From positions 1 through 5,372 of the forward strand of contig DMRV01000015.1 in the NCBI GenBank assembly GCA_003456455.1: a stretch of DNA of 5,372 bases, given 5' to 3'. Positions 1 to 5,372 of this stretch are shown piece after piece. The DNA is from Flavobacteriales bacterium. GTDB lineage: Bacteria; Bacteroidota; Bacteroidia; UBA10329. Position 1 is the first letter of the stretch. Every line of letters begins with the position of its first letter. The position numbers were made by a program, and so were the translations under genes. The notes under the pieces were generated by a model that saw only the letters and a list, made by a program, of their open reading frames with translations, ran no database searches and had not been told where the DNA came from.

Positions 1-1114
1 AGGAAGCTACGGTTGGCATTATGAAAGCCCGCCCGAAAAACTCAAGAGCATTTACTATTTGGGAGGCACAATTCCACCATTTGAGGACGATCATGGAACT
101 TGGTTAACCGCAGTTTGCCCACTTAGAGATTCTGAAGGAAAAGTGTTTGCGGTAATTGAGGCTGACTATCCATTCGATTCATTCATTTCAGAGGCTAGAA
201 ATGAACTGTTCGACAGCTTACTTGTATCTGTTTTAGTAATGATTCTGGTTGGCTTTGCTACTTACCCTATTTTGAATAAAGTATTAAGGGATCAGGAGCA
301 ATCAACAGCCGCACTGGAGGTGGCCAATCAGGTCATTAGTGAGAAGAACGAAGAGGTAAAAAGCAGCTTGGAATATGCTCGAACCATTCAGGAAACTATG
401 TTGCCAACTCCGGAGCAGATGAATGCTTTTTTGACTCATTGTATGGTTTTCAACCTCCCCAGAGATATAGTGAGTGGCGATTTCTATTGGTTTCATAAGA
501 TAAGTGAGTCTAGAGCATTGGTTGCCGTTGCAGATTGCACGGGACACGGGGTGCCTGGCGCCCTGATGTCAATTATGGGACACAGCTATTTGAATGAGCT
601 TGTGGGCGAACAAAAAATTGAGTCGCCATCAGAAATACTCGAACGGTTGAATGAAAAAATTGAAGTTACGTTTGCCTGTGCCGAACGAACGAAAAAGCAA
701 GGGACCGATGGTATGGATATGGGTCTCGTATTAATAGATAAGAGCAAAAAAGAGCTTACATTTTCTGGGGCTAGGAGACCGTTAACGATAATTTCAGGAA
801 CAGAAGTTTCGCAAGTAAAGGGCACGCGCAGGGGTATTGGAGAGCATTACTTAACCACAGATGTGCCTTTTGAGGAAACGACTATTCTTTTGACAAGAGC
901 CGCTACATATTATCTATGCACAGATGGTTTGCAAGATCAGTTTGGCGGACCAAGCGGGAAGAAGCTTATGGGAAAAAGAGTAATAAACTGGTTAAAGGGC
1001 TTGCAAGTTCAGCCCGCGACAACAAGGTCAGAAGAACTTAATAGGCTGTTTGTAGACTGGAAAGGAGAGCTGGAACAAATAGATGATATTTGTGTCCTCG
1101 GTTTCTCGGTCTAA
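1..1114 (+). CDS. Membrane-anchored SpoIIE/PP2C-family serine phosphatase with periplasmic sensor (5' end cut off)
   Basis: The frame is open to the left edge (first full codon at base 2), so the gene begins outside the window and the TTG at 59 is not its start. Residues below count from that TTG. Residues 1-45 read like the end of a Cache-type periplasmic sensor (GTWLTAVCPLRDSEGKVFAVI). A hydrophobic segment at about 51-70 is one membrane helix. Residues 73-110 are charged and helical, like a signalling coiled coil. The phosphatase domain follows (111-351). It keeps the acidic metal-binding positions of the family: D141 in SGDFYW, D159 in ADCTGHG, D289 in CTDGLQD, and D342/D343 in the terminal IDDICVLGF. 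By family knowledge it is a Mn/Mg-dependent phosphatase of phosphoserine/threonine, often acting on anti-anti-sigma-type proteins; no such partner is visible here. The stop is TAA at 1112. It ends 3 bases from the end of the convergent TPR gene. Confidence 0.93.
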   Translation, partial: GSYGWHYESPPEKLKSIYYLGGTIPPFEDDHGTWLTAVCPLRDSEGKVFAVIEADYPFDSFISEARNELFDSLLVSVLVMILVGFATYPILNKVLRDQEQSTAALEVANQVISEKNEEVKSSLEYARTIQETMLPTPEQMNAFLTHCMVFNLPRDIVSGDFYWFHKISESRALVAVADCTGHGVPGALMSIMGHSYLNELVGEQKIESPSEILERLNEKIEVTFACAERTKKQGTDGMDMGLVLIDKSKKELTFSGARRPLTIISGTEVSQVKGTRRGIGEHYLTTDVPFEETTILLTRAATYYLCTDGLQDQFGGPSGKKLMGKRVINWLKGLQVQPATTRSEELNRLFVDWKGELEQIDDICVLGFSV

Positions 1115-1117
1115 TAA

Positions 1118-1852
1118 TCAAAGGCCCTGTAGCTTCTCCTTAATCTCTTCATCAAGCGGAAAAAACACACGAGCTGATAGAAGAACGGTTTTAGCTGAAT
1201 CAGTAAAGTTGCTACCAATTAAATGGTCTGCATAATAGATAACGGCCGGTTTCAATAAAGGCGAACTGATTGGGTCAGGTTGGTATTCTAGATTACGGTA
1301 GTTCTGTTCCAAAATTGGGAAACTCGCTTTTATCTCGCGTTCAGCTTCATACATAGAACTCATCCGTATATCCGTAACGCCCTTGGCAAATTGAATGTAT
1401 GGGTCGTTTGGTGCGAACTTCAAAATTTGTTTATAGGTATACTGTGCCTTACGAAAATCGTCTGCGGCTTCAAACCGCTGCGCTTCGGCAATTCCTTCTT
1501 TTTTCATCGTTTCAAAAAACTCTAAATTATCTTGAACGATGTCTCCGTTCTTATCTTTTGAAACCGCCTTTCCCGTATGTTTTAGTGCATCGCGCAAAGC
1601 CGATTTAAAACGCGATTTGAGTTTCTCATCATCGGATTGATGAATTTCATAGAAACACATGGCAGCCCACAAATAAGGCTCTGGTTTTTTGCGGTGCTTG
1701 TCATTGTCTATAAGCGATTCCGCAGATTCTAAAGCCGATTCCCAGCTTCCTTTTTCAAACTTTTTGGCAATGTTATCAAATTCAGGATTATTCACCTGAC
1801 CAAAAATGGCAGTGGAAAAATTCAATAGAAAACCAAGCAGTAAAAATCTCAT
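1118..1852 (-). CDS. Exported TPR-like protein of unknown function
   Basis: This 244-residue protein is not recognised as a named family. It starts with a short Sec-type signal peptide (MRFLLLGFLLNFSTAIFG, likely cut before Q19, a common Bacteroidota pattern) and has no lipobox cysteine, so it is probably periplasmic or exported. The mature part is nearly all helical and rich in charged residues. Residues 124-158 fit a tetratricopeptide repeat well (AQRFEAADDFRKAQYTYKQI followed by LKFAPNDP). Weaker helix pairs at about 26-70 and 203-240 look like degenerate repeats. There is no T9SS sorting domain or membrane helix. Its ATG overlaps the TGA of the upstream sugar dehydrogenase gene in an ATGA (1849-1852), so it is probably translated by coupling and needs no promoter of its own. 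TPRs usually mediate protein contacts; a partner role for the dehydrogenase or for cell-envelope assembly is only inference. Confidence 0.85.
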   Translation of the reverse strand: MRFLLLGFLLNFSTAIFGQVNNPEFDNIAKKFEKGSWESALESAESLIDNDKHRKKPEPYLWAAMCFYEIHQSDDEKLKSRFKSALRDALKHTGKAVSKDKNGDIVQDNLEFFETMKKEGIAEAQRFEAADDFRKAQYTYKQILKFAPNDPYIQFAKGVTDIRMSSMYEAEREIKASFPILEQNYRNLEYQPDPISSPLLKPAVIYYADHLIGSNFTDSAKTVLLSARVFFPLDEEIKEKLQGL

Positions 1853-3324
1853 TCAGTAATTAGGATTCGTTCGTTTGAAGCGTAATTCTCGCTCTGTGCT
1901 TGTAGGAAATACAAACCCGATGCCAAGTTTGAAAGATTCAAATCTTGCTGAACGGTATTTACTTGACCTGTGAAAATGATTTTTCCAACTCTGTCGATAA
2001 CACTAAAATTTCCGCCAAGTAGCTTTTCGTCAAATACTAGTTTTAAATCTCCGTTACTTGGATTCGGAAAAATTTGAGTTTGTTTCGTGCGATTTCCGTC
2101 AGCAATTCCTGTAGCGATATAAGCGGAGTTTTTTAACTCAACAATTGTATTTGTGAAGGTTCCACTTGTTCCCCAAGAAGAACCACTGGTAGCAAGAAAT
2201 ACTCTACCGTCAGGTGCCACAAGGATATCACGGAGACGATTAAAGTCCCCATTTCCGTAGGTGCCCGAAGATGTGGAAGAAGGATTGCCAGCATGACCAG
2301 AATTGAACATGATTTCCTCGCCAATAATTGCTGTTCCGGCCGCGTTAAGCTCCAGAACTTTCACGTGTTCGGTTTTCAAAACAGTCATCAGAATTTTTCC
2401 TTGCCACTCTGGAATTGCAGGATGGTCATACCAAGCAATATCTGATGGTGCGATGGTTGAACCATTGTACCAAATTGCGAGCGGATCTTGATAGTTCGTC
2501 ATCGCATTACAGTCAGTAAGTTCGCTTCCAGTACAGAATCCTTCAACATCAGGCCAGCCGTAGTTACCACCAGCAACGATAATATTGAATTCATCATTTG
2601 TTGATGGGCCGTGTTCAGAGCTATAGATTTTTCCGTTTGGTCCAATCAACAATCCCTGAGCGTTTCTGTGGCCCTTGCTGTAAACGTAACTTGAAGCACC
2701 GAATGGGTTATCAAAAGGGATACTTCCATCAAGATTCATTCTTAGAATCTTACCGCTTAACGAGTTATCATTCTGGGCGATAGGGTCGTTTCGATAATCC
2801 CCTGTTGTGGCGAGTAGTGTATTATCCGGAAGAATGAGCAAGCGGCAACCGATATGAGTTGTATTTCCATTGATTCCCTCAATCAGGGTAAGAGGGTTTT
2901 CCAACAAGCCGGAAGTACTATTGTATTCGTAACGGACAATTCTCTCTTTAATACCACCACTAAAATAGGTGTAAGCGAGAAAAACCTGAGGCGTGTTTGC
3001 GAAATCTGGATGAAGCTGCATACCTAGAAGCCCTGATTCAGAGTTGGCATAAACGCTACCGGTCAAGTCCAAAATGGTTGTACGAACTCCTGTTGTTGGG
3101 TTTAATCGGCTTACTCTACCGTATCGTTCTGTCATCCAGATATGGTCGTCTGACCCCCACTGAATCTCCCAAGGAATATCAATTCCGTTAGTTGAATTTG
3201 AGCCTTCAATTACAACCCTAACATCCAATGTTGTACTGCCAACAGTTACAGAGTTTGGTTGTCCAATGGTTTGGGTGAATGAAAAAAACAAGAGGGAAGA
3301 AACGAGTGTAAAGACTTTGGTCAT
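1849..3324 (-). CDS. T9SS-exported PQQ-dependent sugar dehydrogenase-like beta-propeller (GSDH family)
   Basis: I chose the ATG at 3324 (491 residues). A TTG two codons upstream (3330) is also in frame but less likely. Residues 1-21 are a signal peptide ending TIG, cut before Q22. Residues of about 28-396 form a glucose/sorbosone dehydrogenase propeller with the family landmarks in order: GLLGMQLHPDF (about 98-108), H157 in NTTHIGCRLLILPD (candidate general base, cf. His144 of Acinetobacter soluble glucose dehydrogenase), GKILRMNLDGSIPFDNPF, GHRNAQG (R220, N221), EHGPSTNDE, GGNYGWP, STIAPS, K317, and R363/R365 in NRLRD. By alignment from memory these correspond to the PQQ and Ca contacts. C264 and C272 could form a loop disulfide. 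Residues 418-491 are a T9SS type A sorting domain (IFPNPSNG, then LASGLYFLQA, end ERILITE), so the enzyme should be secreted or surface-bound. Expected activity is oxidation of aldose sugars to lactones; the substrate and electron acceptor are unknown. Its stop overlaps the TPR gene start. Confidence 0.92.
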   Translation of the reverse strand: MTKVFTLVSSLLFFSFTQTIGQPNSVTVGSTTLDVRVVIEGSNSTNGIDIPWEIQWGSDDHIWMTERYGRVSRLNPTTGVRTTILDLTGSVYANSESGLLGMQLHPDFANTPQVFLAYTYFSGGIKERIVRYEYNSTSGLLENPLTLIEGINGNTTHIGCRLLILPDNTLLATTGDYRNDPIAQNDNSLSGKILRMNLDGSIPFDNPFGASSYVYSKGHRNAQGLLIGPNGKIYSSEHGPSTNDEFNIIVAGGNYGWPDVEGFCTGSELTDCNAMTNYQDPLAIWYNGSTIAPSDIAWYDHPAIPEWQGKILMTVLKTEHVKVLELNAAGTAIIGEEIMFNSGHAGNPSSTSSGTYGNGDFNRLRDILVAPDGRVFLATSGSSWGTSGTFTNTIVELKNSAYIATGIADGNRTKQTQIFPNPSNGDLKLVFDEKLLGGNFSVIDRVGKIIFTGQVNTVQQDLNLSNLASGLYFLQAQSENYASNERILITE

Positions 3325-3352
3325 GTTCAAATAAGATTAGATGTTATATTCT

Positions 3353-3360
3353 CAAATATA
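3353..3360 (-). promoter_or_regulatory. Candidate -7 promoter element of the sugar dehydrogenase gene
   Basis: Read on the minus strand this is TATATTTG, an exact match to the Bacteroidota -7 consensus TAnnTTTG. It lies 28 bases before the ATG at 3324, in the 62-base gap after the reductase gene. I found no good TTTG/TTG at the usual -33 distance: the nearest TTG upstream is about 30 bases away, inside the reductase coding end. It may be a weak or activator-dependent promoter, or chance in an AT-rich gap. If real, the dehydrogenase and TPR genes can be expressed apart from the two genes upstream. Confidence 0.4.
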
Positions 3361-3386
3361 AGATTGCGTTGCGTGAATCTCGCGTT

Positions 3387-4091
3387 TTACCAAGGATTGG
3401 TTGCCCAAACCGTCACCTCTGGTACAAATCCTCGTGCATCCATCTTTAGTTGTGATAGTATGACATCAGCAATTTCTTCAGAGCGTAATTTATTGTCTAC
3501 GTCTGCTCGGCTCACGCCATCCTCTTTTCCAAAAGCGGTAGTTACTTCAGATGGATTTACGTGCATCACACGCACATTGTAAGGCCGCAAGTCTCCCTGC
3601 CAACATTGGCTCAATCCGCGCAGCGCAAATTTTGATGAAGCATAAATGCTGCCCTTTGCATACCCTTTTACCGATGCAGTTGAACCAATGTTTACAATGT
3701 CGCCCGATTTCTGCTTTTTGAAAATATTGGCAGCCGCCTGCCCCATCATGGCCGCGCCAAACACATTGGTCTGATAGACGCGTAGCATATCCTCCATGTT
3801 TAGCTCGCCAATTTCGGCCCAGCCAGCACCAAACCCAGCATTGTTTACCAGAATATCAAATGATTGTTTCGCGCTCATTATTTGACTAAAAACGCGGTCA
3901 ACATCCACCTGAACGGACGAGTCGGCCAAGATTGGCTTCGCACCAATTTCAGAAGCCGCAGCTTGCAGCCGTCCTTCATTTCTGCCAGTTATATAAACCG
4001 TTGCTCCCTCGTTAATAAGTTGAAGAGCTGTCTGTTTGCCAATACCGTTGCTTCCGCCAGTTACTAAGGCGATTTTTCCTTTTAAATCCAT
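3387..4091 (-). CDS. Classical short-chain dehydrogenase/reductase (SDR family oxidoreductase)
   Basis: This 234-residue cytoplasmic protein has the usual length of a classical SDR and all the hallmarks of an active one. The Rossmann nucleotide-binding motif is TGGSNGIG at residues 11-18. NNAG is at 83-86, the structural/catalytic Asn is N109 in YQTNVFG, and the catalytic set is S137, Y150 and K154, with the standard 13-residue Ser-Tyr and 4-residue Tyr-Lys spacing. After strand 2 comes TGRN with Arg at 37, which favours NADP(H) over NAD(H) by family trends. There is no signal peptide or membrane segment. It resembles the broad FabG/YdfG-like 3-hydroxy acyl or acid dehydrogenase group, but the substrate cannot be read from the sequence. 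The ATG at 4091 lies 24 bases after the stop of the binding-protein gene with no terminator between them, so the two may share a transcript. A link to the sugar dehydrogenase downstream is not supported beyond adjacency. Confidence 0.93.
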   Translation of the reverse strand: MDLKGKIALVTGGSNGIGKQTALQLINEGATVYITGRNEGRLQAAASEIGAKPILADSSVQVDVDRVFSQIMSAKQSFDILVNNAGFGAGWAEIGELNMEDMLRVYQTNVFGAAMMGQAAANIFKKQKSGDIVNIGSTASVKGYAKGSIYASSKFALRGLSQCWQGDLRPYNVRVMHVNPSEVTTAFGKEDGVSRADVDNKLRSEEIADVILSQLKMDARGFVPEVTVWATNPW

Positions 4092-4115
4092 AAGTGTGAA
4101 ATTCAGAAATGGGGG

Positions 4116-5153
4116 TTATTGTTCAATTTGAACGGACAAAAAGTCGCGATAACCCATAAAGTTATTTTCAAATCCAATAATGTTAGCACGATAAATACTG
4201 TAAGATTCGTAGCCAATAGATTCTGATTCTCGCTGCATTACGTATTTCGGGGCTTTGCCCGAAAAATCGACAACATGTGCTTCTAAAACCTGCTTAACAG
4301 GATCAAGGTACAATCCAGAAACAATGTCAATTTCATCCCTAAGAAAGGCATTTAATTGCTCCTCCTTAGTTGCAATGGTTTTAAAAACTAACGTATCTAT
4401 GTTAGGCAACCGATTGTCAAATGCATCTTTCTGGTAATATTCAGGGTTGCGCACCAGCATTACGCCCTCTTCGTAAGAATTGAAACCAAAAGGACCGGCT
4501 CCGACCATTGCTTCATCTCCATACTTTTCAATCGCCTTTTTGGAGACAACAGCAGTAGATGGTTGCGCAAGAACAAACAAGAATGAAGGGTCTGGTTTAA
4601 AAAGCTGAACCTTCAGTGTATAATCATCAATAACGGTAACACCGGCAATGGTTTCTGCAGTGCCGTCATGAAATTCGTTTGCGCCCAAAACGCGATTTCG
4701 GAAAGTCGTTTCGAAAGCTTTTCCGGCTTCGGCACTACATAATTGTCTAAAACTGTATTCAAAATCGTGTGCTGTAATTTCTCTGCTTCCGTTACCAAAG
4801 CATTCATCAGCATGAAATTTCACTCCATTTCTTAGTGTGAAAACGTATGAAGTTCCTGCATTGTCTACCGACCAACTTTTAGCCAGCCCAGGTATGATTT
4901 TAAGTGTTTTTGAATCCAACTTCAACAGACCTTCGTGCAGATGCAGGCCAATTTCTGAAGAAATCGCGTCAGAAATTTGATTGGGCAAATAGCTGGTTAC
5001 CTCGCTAGAAATGGCAACGCTTAAATTTCCGCCAAGACTTACTGCTCCCTTTGCAATGCGCTGTTCATTCTGCCTTTCAACTTTTTCGCAAGAATAAAAC
5101 GTAACTGTTGAGAGAATTATGAGTAGAAAGGCGGACACATTAGTAATTCTCAT
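4116..5153 (-). CDS. Family-5 ABC transporter substrate-binding lipoprotein (Dpp/Opp-like), internally shortened
   Basis: The protein has 345 residues and starts at ATG 5153. Residues 1-21 are a lipoprotein signal; the lipobox ends at C22 (TFYSC), so it should be a lipid-anchored envelope protein. Residues of about 40-300 match the N-terminal half of SBP_bac_5 peptide-binding proteins: EGLLKLD, IPGLAKSWSVDNAG with VFTLRNGVKFHAD (about 87-115), ITAHDFEYSFRQL (126-138), VGAGPFGFNSYEEGV with NPEYY (217-240), and EEQLNAFLRDEIDIVSG. The family is usually about 500-550 residues. The large second lobe region (with the RQAINYAIDR-like helix) is absent. Instead, after about residue 318, the sequence jumps to what looks like the extreme C-terminus of the family (IIGFENNFMGYRDFLSVQI). 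This suggests an in-frame loss of about 200 residues. A truncated protein probably cannot close around a peptide. No permease or ATPase genes are nearby, as often seen in Bacteroidota. The function is therefore doubtful although the reading frame is clean. Confidence 0.85.
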   Translation of the reverse strand: MRITNVSAFLLIILSTVTFYSCEKVERQNEQRIAKGAVSLGGNLSVAISSEVTSYLPNQISDAISSEIGLHLHEGLLKLDSKTLKIIPGLAKSWSVDNAGTSYVFTLRNGVKFHADECFGNGSREITAHDFEYSFRQLCSAEAGKAFETTFRNRVLGANEFHDGTAETIAGVTVIDDYTLKVQLFKPDPSFLFVLAQPSTAVVSKKAIEKYGDEAMVGAGPFGFNSYEEGVMLVRNPEYYQKDAFDNRLPNIDTLVFKTIATKEEQLNAFLRDEIDIVSGLYLDPVKQVLEAHVVDFSGKAPKYVMQRESESIGYESYSIYRANIIGFENNFMGYRDFLSVQIEQ

Positions 5154-5170
5154 ATCAGAAGTGCTTTACA

Positions 5171-5201
5171 CAAGGTTAACAGTTATGCTCAAAGAATGCA
5201 A
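5171..5201 (-). promoter_or_regulatory. Weak candidate promoter for the leftward binding-protein gene
   Basis: On the minus strand TTG (5201-5199), 20 bases, then TAACCTTG (5178-5171) resembles the Bacteroidota TTTG / TAnnTTTG promoter with one mismatch in the -7 box. It ends 17 bases before the ATG at 5153, giving a very short leader. The match is marginal and could be chance, but this is the only upstream gap for the leftward cluster. Confidence 0.3.
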
Positions 5202-5213
5202 GGTACTGCAGGT

Positions 5214-5232
5214 GCCGCATACAAGCCGCATA
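5214..5232. repeat. Direct repeat GCCGCATA x2 with 11-base period in the divergent gap
   Basis: GCCGCATA occurs at 5214-5221 and again at 5225-5232, start to start 11 bases, about one helical turn. It sits between the two outward-facing promoter candidates, so one dimeric regulator could bind both copies on the same face of the DNA. It directly adjoins an imperfect palindrome, GGTACTGCAGGTGCC (5202-5216). The repeat is seen; its role as an operator is inference, and an 8-base repeat can occur by chance in a gap of this size. Confidence 0.35.
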
Positions 5233-5257
5233 TCGAAAATCTTAGGTAAAGACAGGT

Positions 5258-5288
5258 TTTGATTTATCTTAGCAACCGCTTAATATTG
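5258..5288 (+). promoter_or_regulatory. Candidate Bacteroidota-type promoter for the rightward gene
   Basis: TTTG at 5258-5261, a 19-base spacer, then TAATATTG at 5281-5288. This fits the Bacteroidota primary sigma factor consensus TTTG-N19 to 21-TAnnTTTG with one mismatch in the -7 box. The box ends 27 bases before the ATG at 5316, giving a leader of about 20 bases. Confidence 0.5.
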
Positions 5289-5315
5289 TCTTTAACTAAC
5301 AAGTTTTCAACAACA

Positions 5316-5372
5316 ATGACACGATTCGTCCTTAGTAAGAAGCAAATTCTTCCAATTTTGATGGTGATTCTG
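5316..5372 (+). CDS. Start of an unidentified rightward gene (3' end cut off)
   Basis: The first 19 codons read MTRFVLSKKQILPILMVIL and run off the right edge. Two lysines followed by a hydrophobic run are what a membrane anchor or uncleaved signal would look like. The N-terminus recalls RND-efflux periplasmic adaptor (HlyD-like) proteins, but that is a guess from too few residues. The ATG is the first in its frame after a stop at 5247. It lacks a Shine-Dalgarno and is preceded by an A-rich CAACAACA stretch, typical of Bacteroidota starts. A promoter-like sequence lies at the right distance upstream. It diverges from the binding-protein gene across a 162-base gap. Confidence 0.6.
   Translation, partial: MTRFVLSKKQILPILMVIL

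Noticed and set aside
59..61. TTG as the start codon of the phosphatase.
   Set aside because: The frame is open through base 2, and the residues before it (ending KSIYY) continue a sensor-like domain, so the true start lies outside the window.
302..825. Two minus-strand open frames opposite the phosphatase.
   Set aside because: They lie within the conserved SpoIIE domain, have no family resemblance and are explained as shadows.
2997..3191. Open frame on the + strand opposite the sugar dehydrogenase, with a hydrophobic stretch that could pass for a small membrane protein.
   Set aside because: It is fully inside a well-supported gene on the other strand, with no promoter of its own, so it is a shadow of that gene's codon pattern.
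3328..3330. TTG as the start of the sugar dehydrogenase gene.
   Set aside because: An ATG two codons further in gives a normal signal peptide (MTKVFTLVSSLLFF), and the choice does not alter the mature protein.
4121..4133. GTTCAATTTGAAC, a 6-base perfect inverted repeat around one base near the end of the binding-protein gene.
   Set aside because: It lies within the coding region (before the stop), would form only a 5-base-pair stem with a 3-base loop in RNA, and has no T-run, so it is not a credible terminator. It is also too short and AT-rich to claim as an operator.
4613..4813. Minus-strand 66-codon frame within the binding-protein gene, considered as a remnant of a frameshifted segment.
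   Set aside because: The main frame is intact and matches the family across this whole stretch, so this is an alternative-frame shadow and not the missing lobe.

Overview
The window looks like ordinary chromosomal DNA from a member of the Bacteroidota, probably a free-living Flavobacteriales- or Cytophagales-type bacterium. This placement is inferred from three things. One protein carries a type IX secretion (T9SS) type A C-terminal sorting domain. Two intergenic gaps carry promoter-like sequences of the Bacteroidota kind (TTTG at -33, TAnnTTTG-like at -7). No gene start has a recognisable purine-rich Shine-Dalgarno. The base composition looks moderately AT-rich. I saw no rRNA, tRNA, CRISPR array, insertion sequence or phage gene.

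Layout from left to right. Bases 1-1114 (+) hold the 3' part of a membrane-anchored SpoIIE/PP2C-type serine phosphatase: end of a periplasmic sensor, one membrane helix, a coiled coil and the phosphatase. It ends 3 bases from the end of a leftward-reading cluster that fills 1118-5153. In transcription order (right to left) the cluster is: a family-5 (oligopeptide/dipeptide-type) substrate-binding lipoprotein that is about 200 residues too short (5153-4116); a classical short-chain dehydrogenase/reductase (4091-3387); a T9SS-exported PQQ-dependent sugar dehydrogenase-like beta-propeller (3324-1849); and a small exported TPR-like protein of unknown function (1852-1118), whose start overlaps the stop of the propeller gene in an ATGA. 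The intergenic segment 5154-5315 separates the cluster from a rightward gene whose first 19 codons start at 5316 and run off the window. That segment contains a good candidate promoter for the rightward gene, a weaker one for the leftward cluster, and a short direct repeat with an 11-base period between them.

The sugar dehydrogenase and the TPR protein are probably made together and both leave the cytoplasm. The reductase and the binding protein are on the same strand, but nothing in the sequence ties them to the same pathway. No stretch above 300 bases lacks a gene. I do not see a clearly new multi-gene system. The points most worth a second look are the internally shortened binding protein, the coupled propeller/TPR pair, and the repeat-bearing divergent control region.
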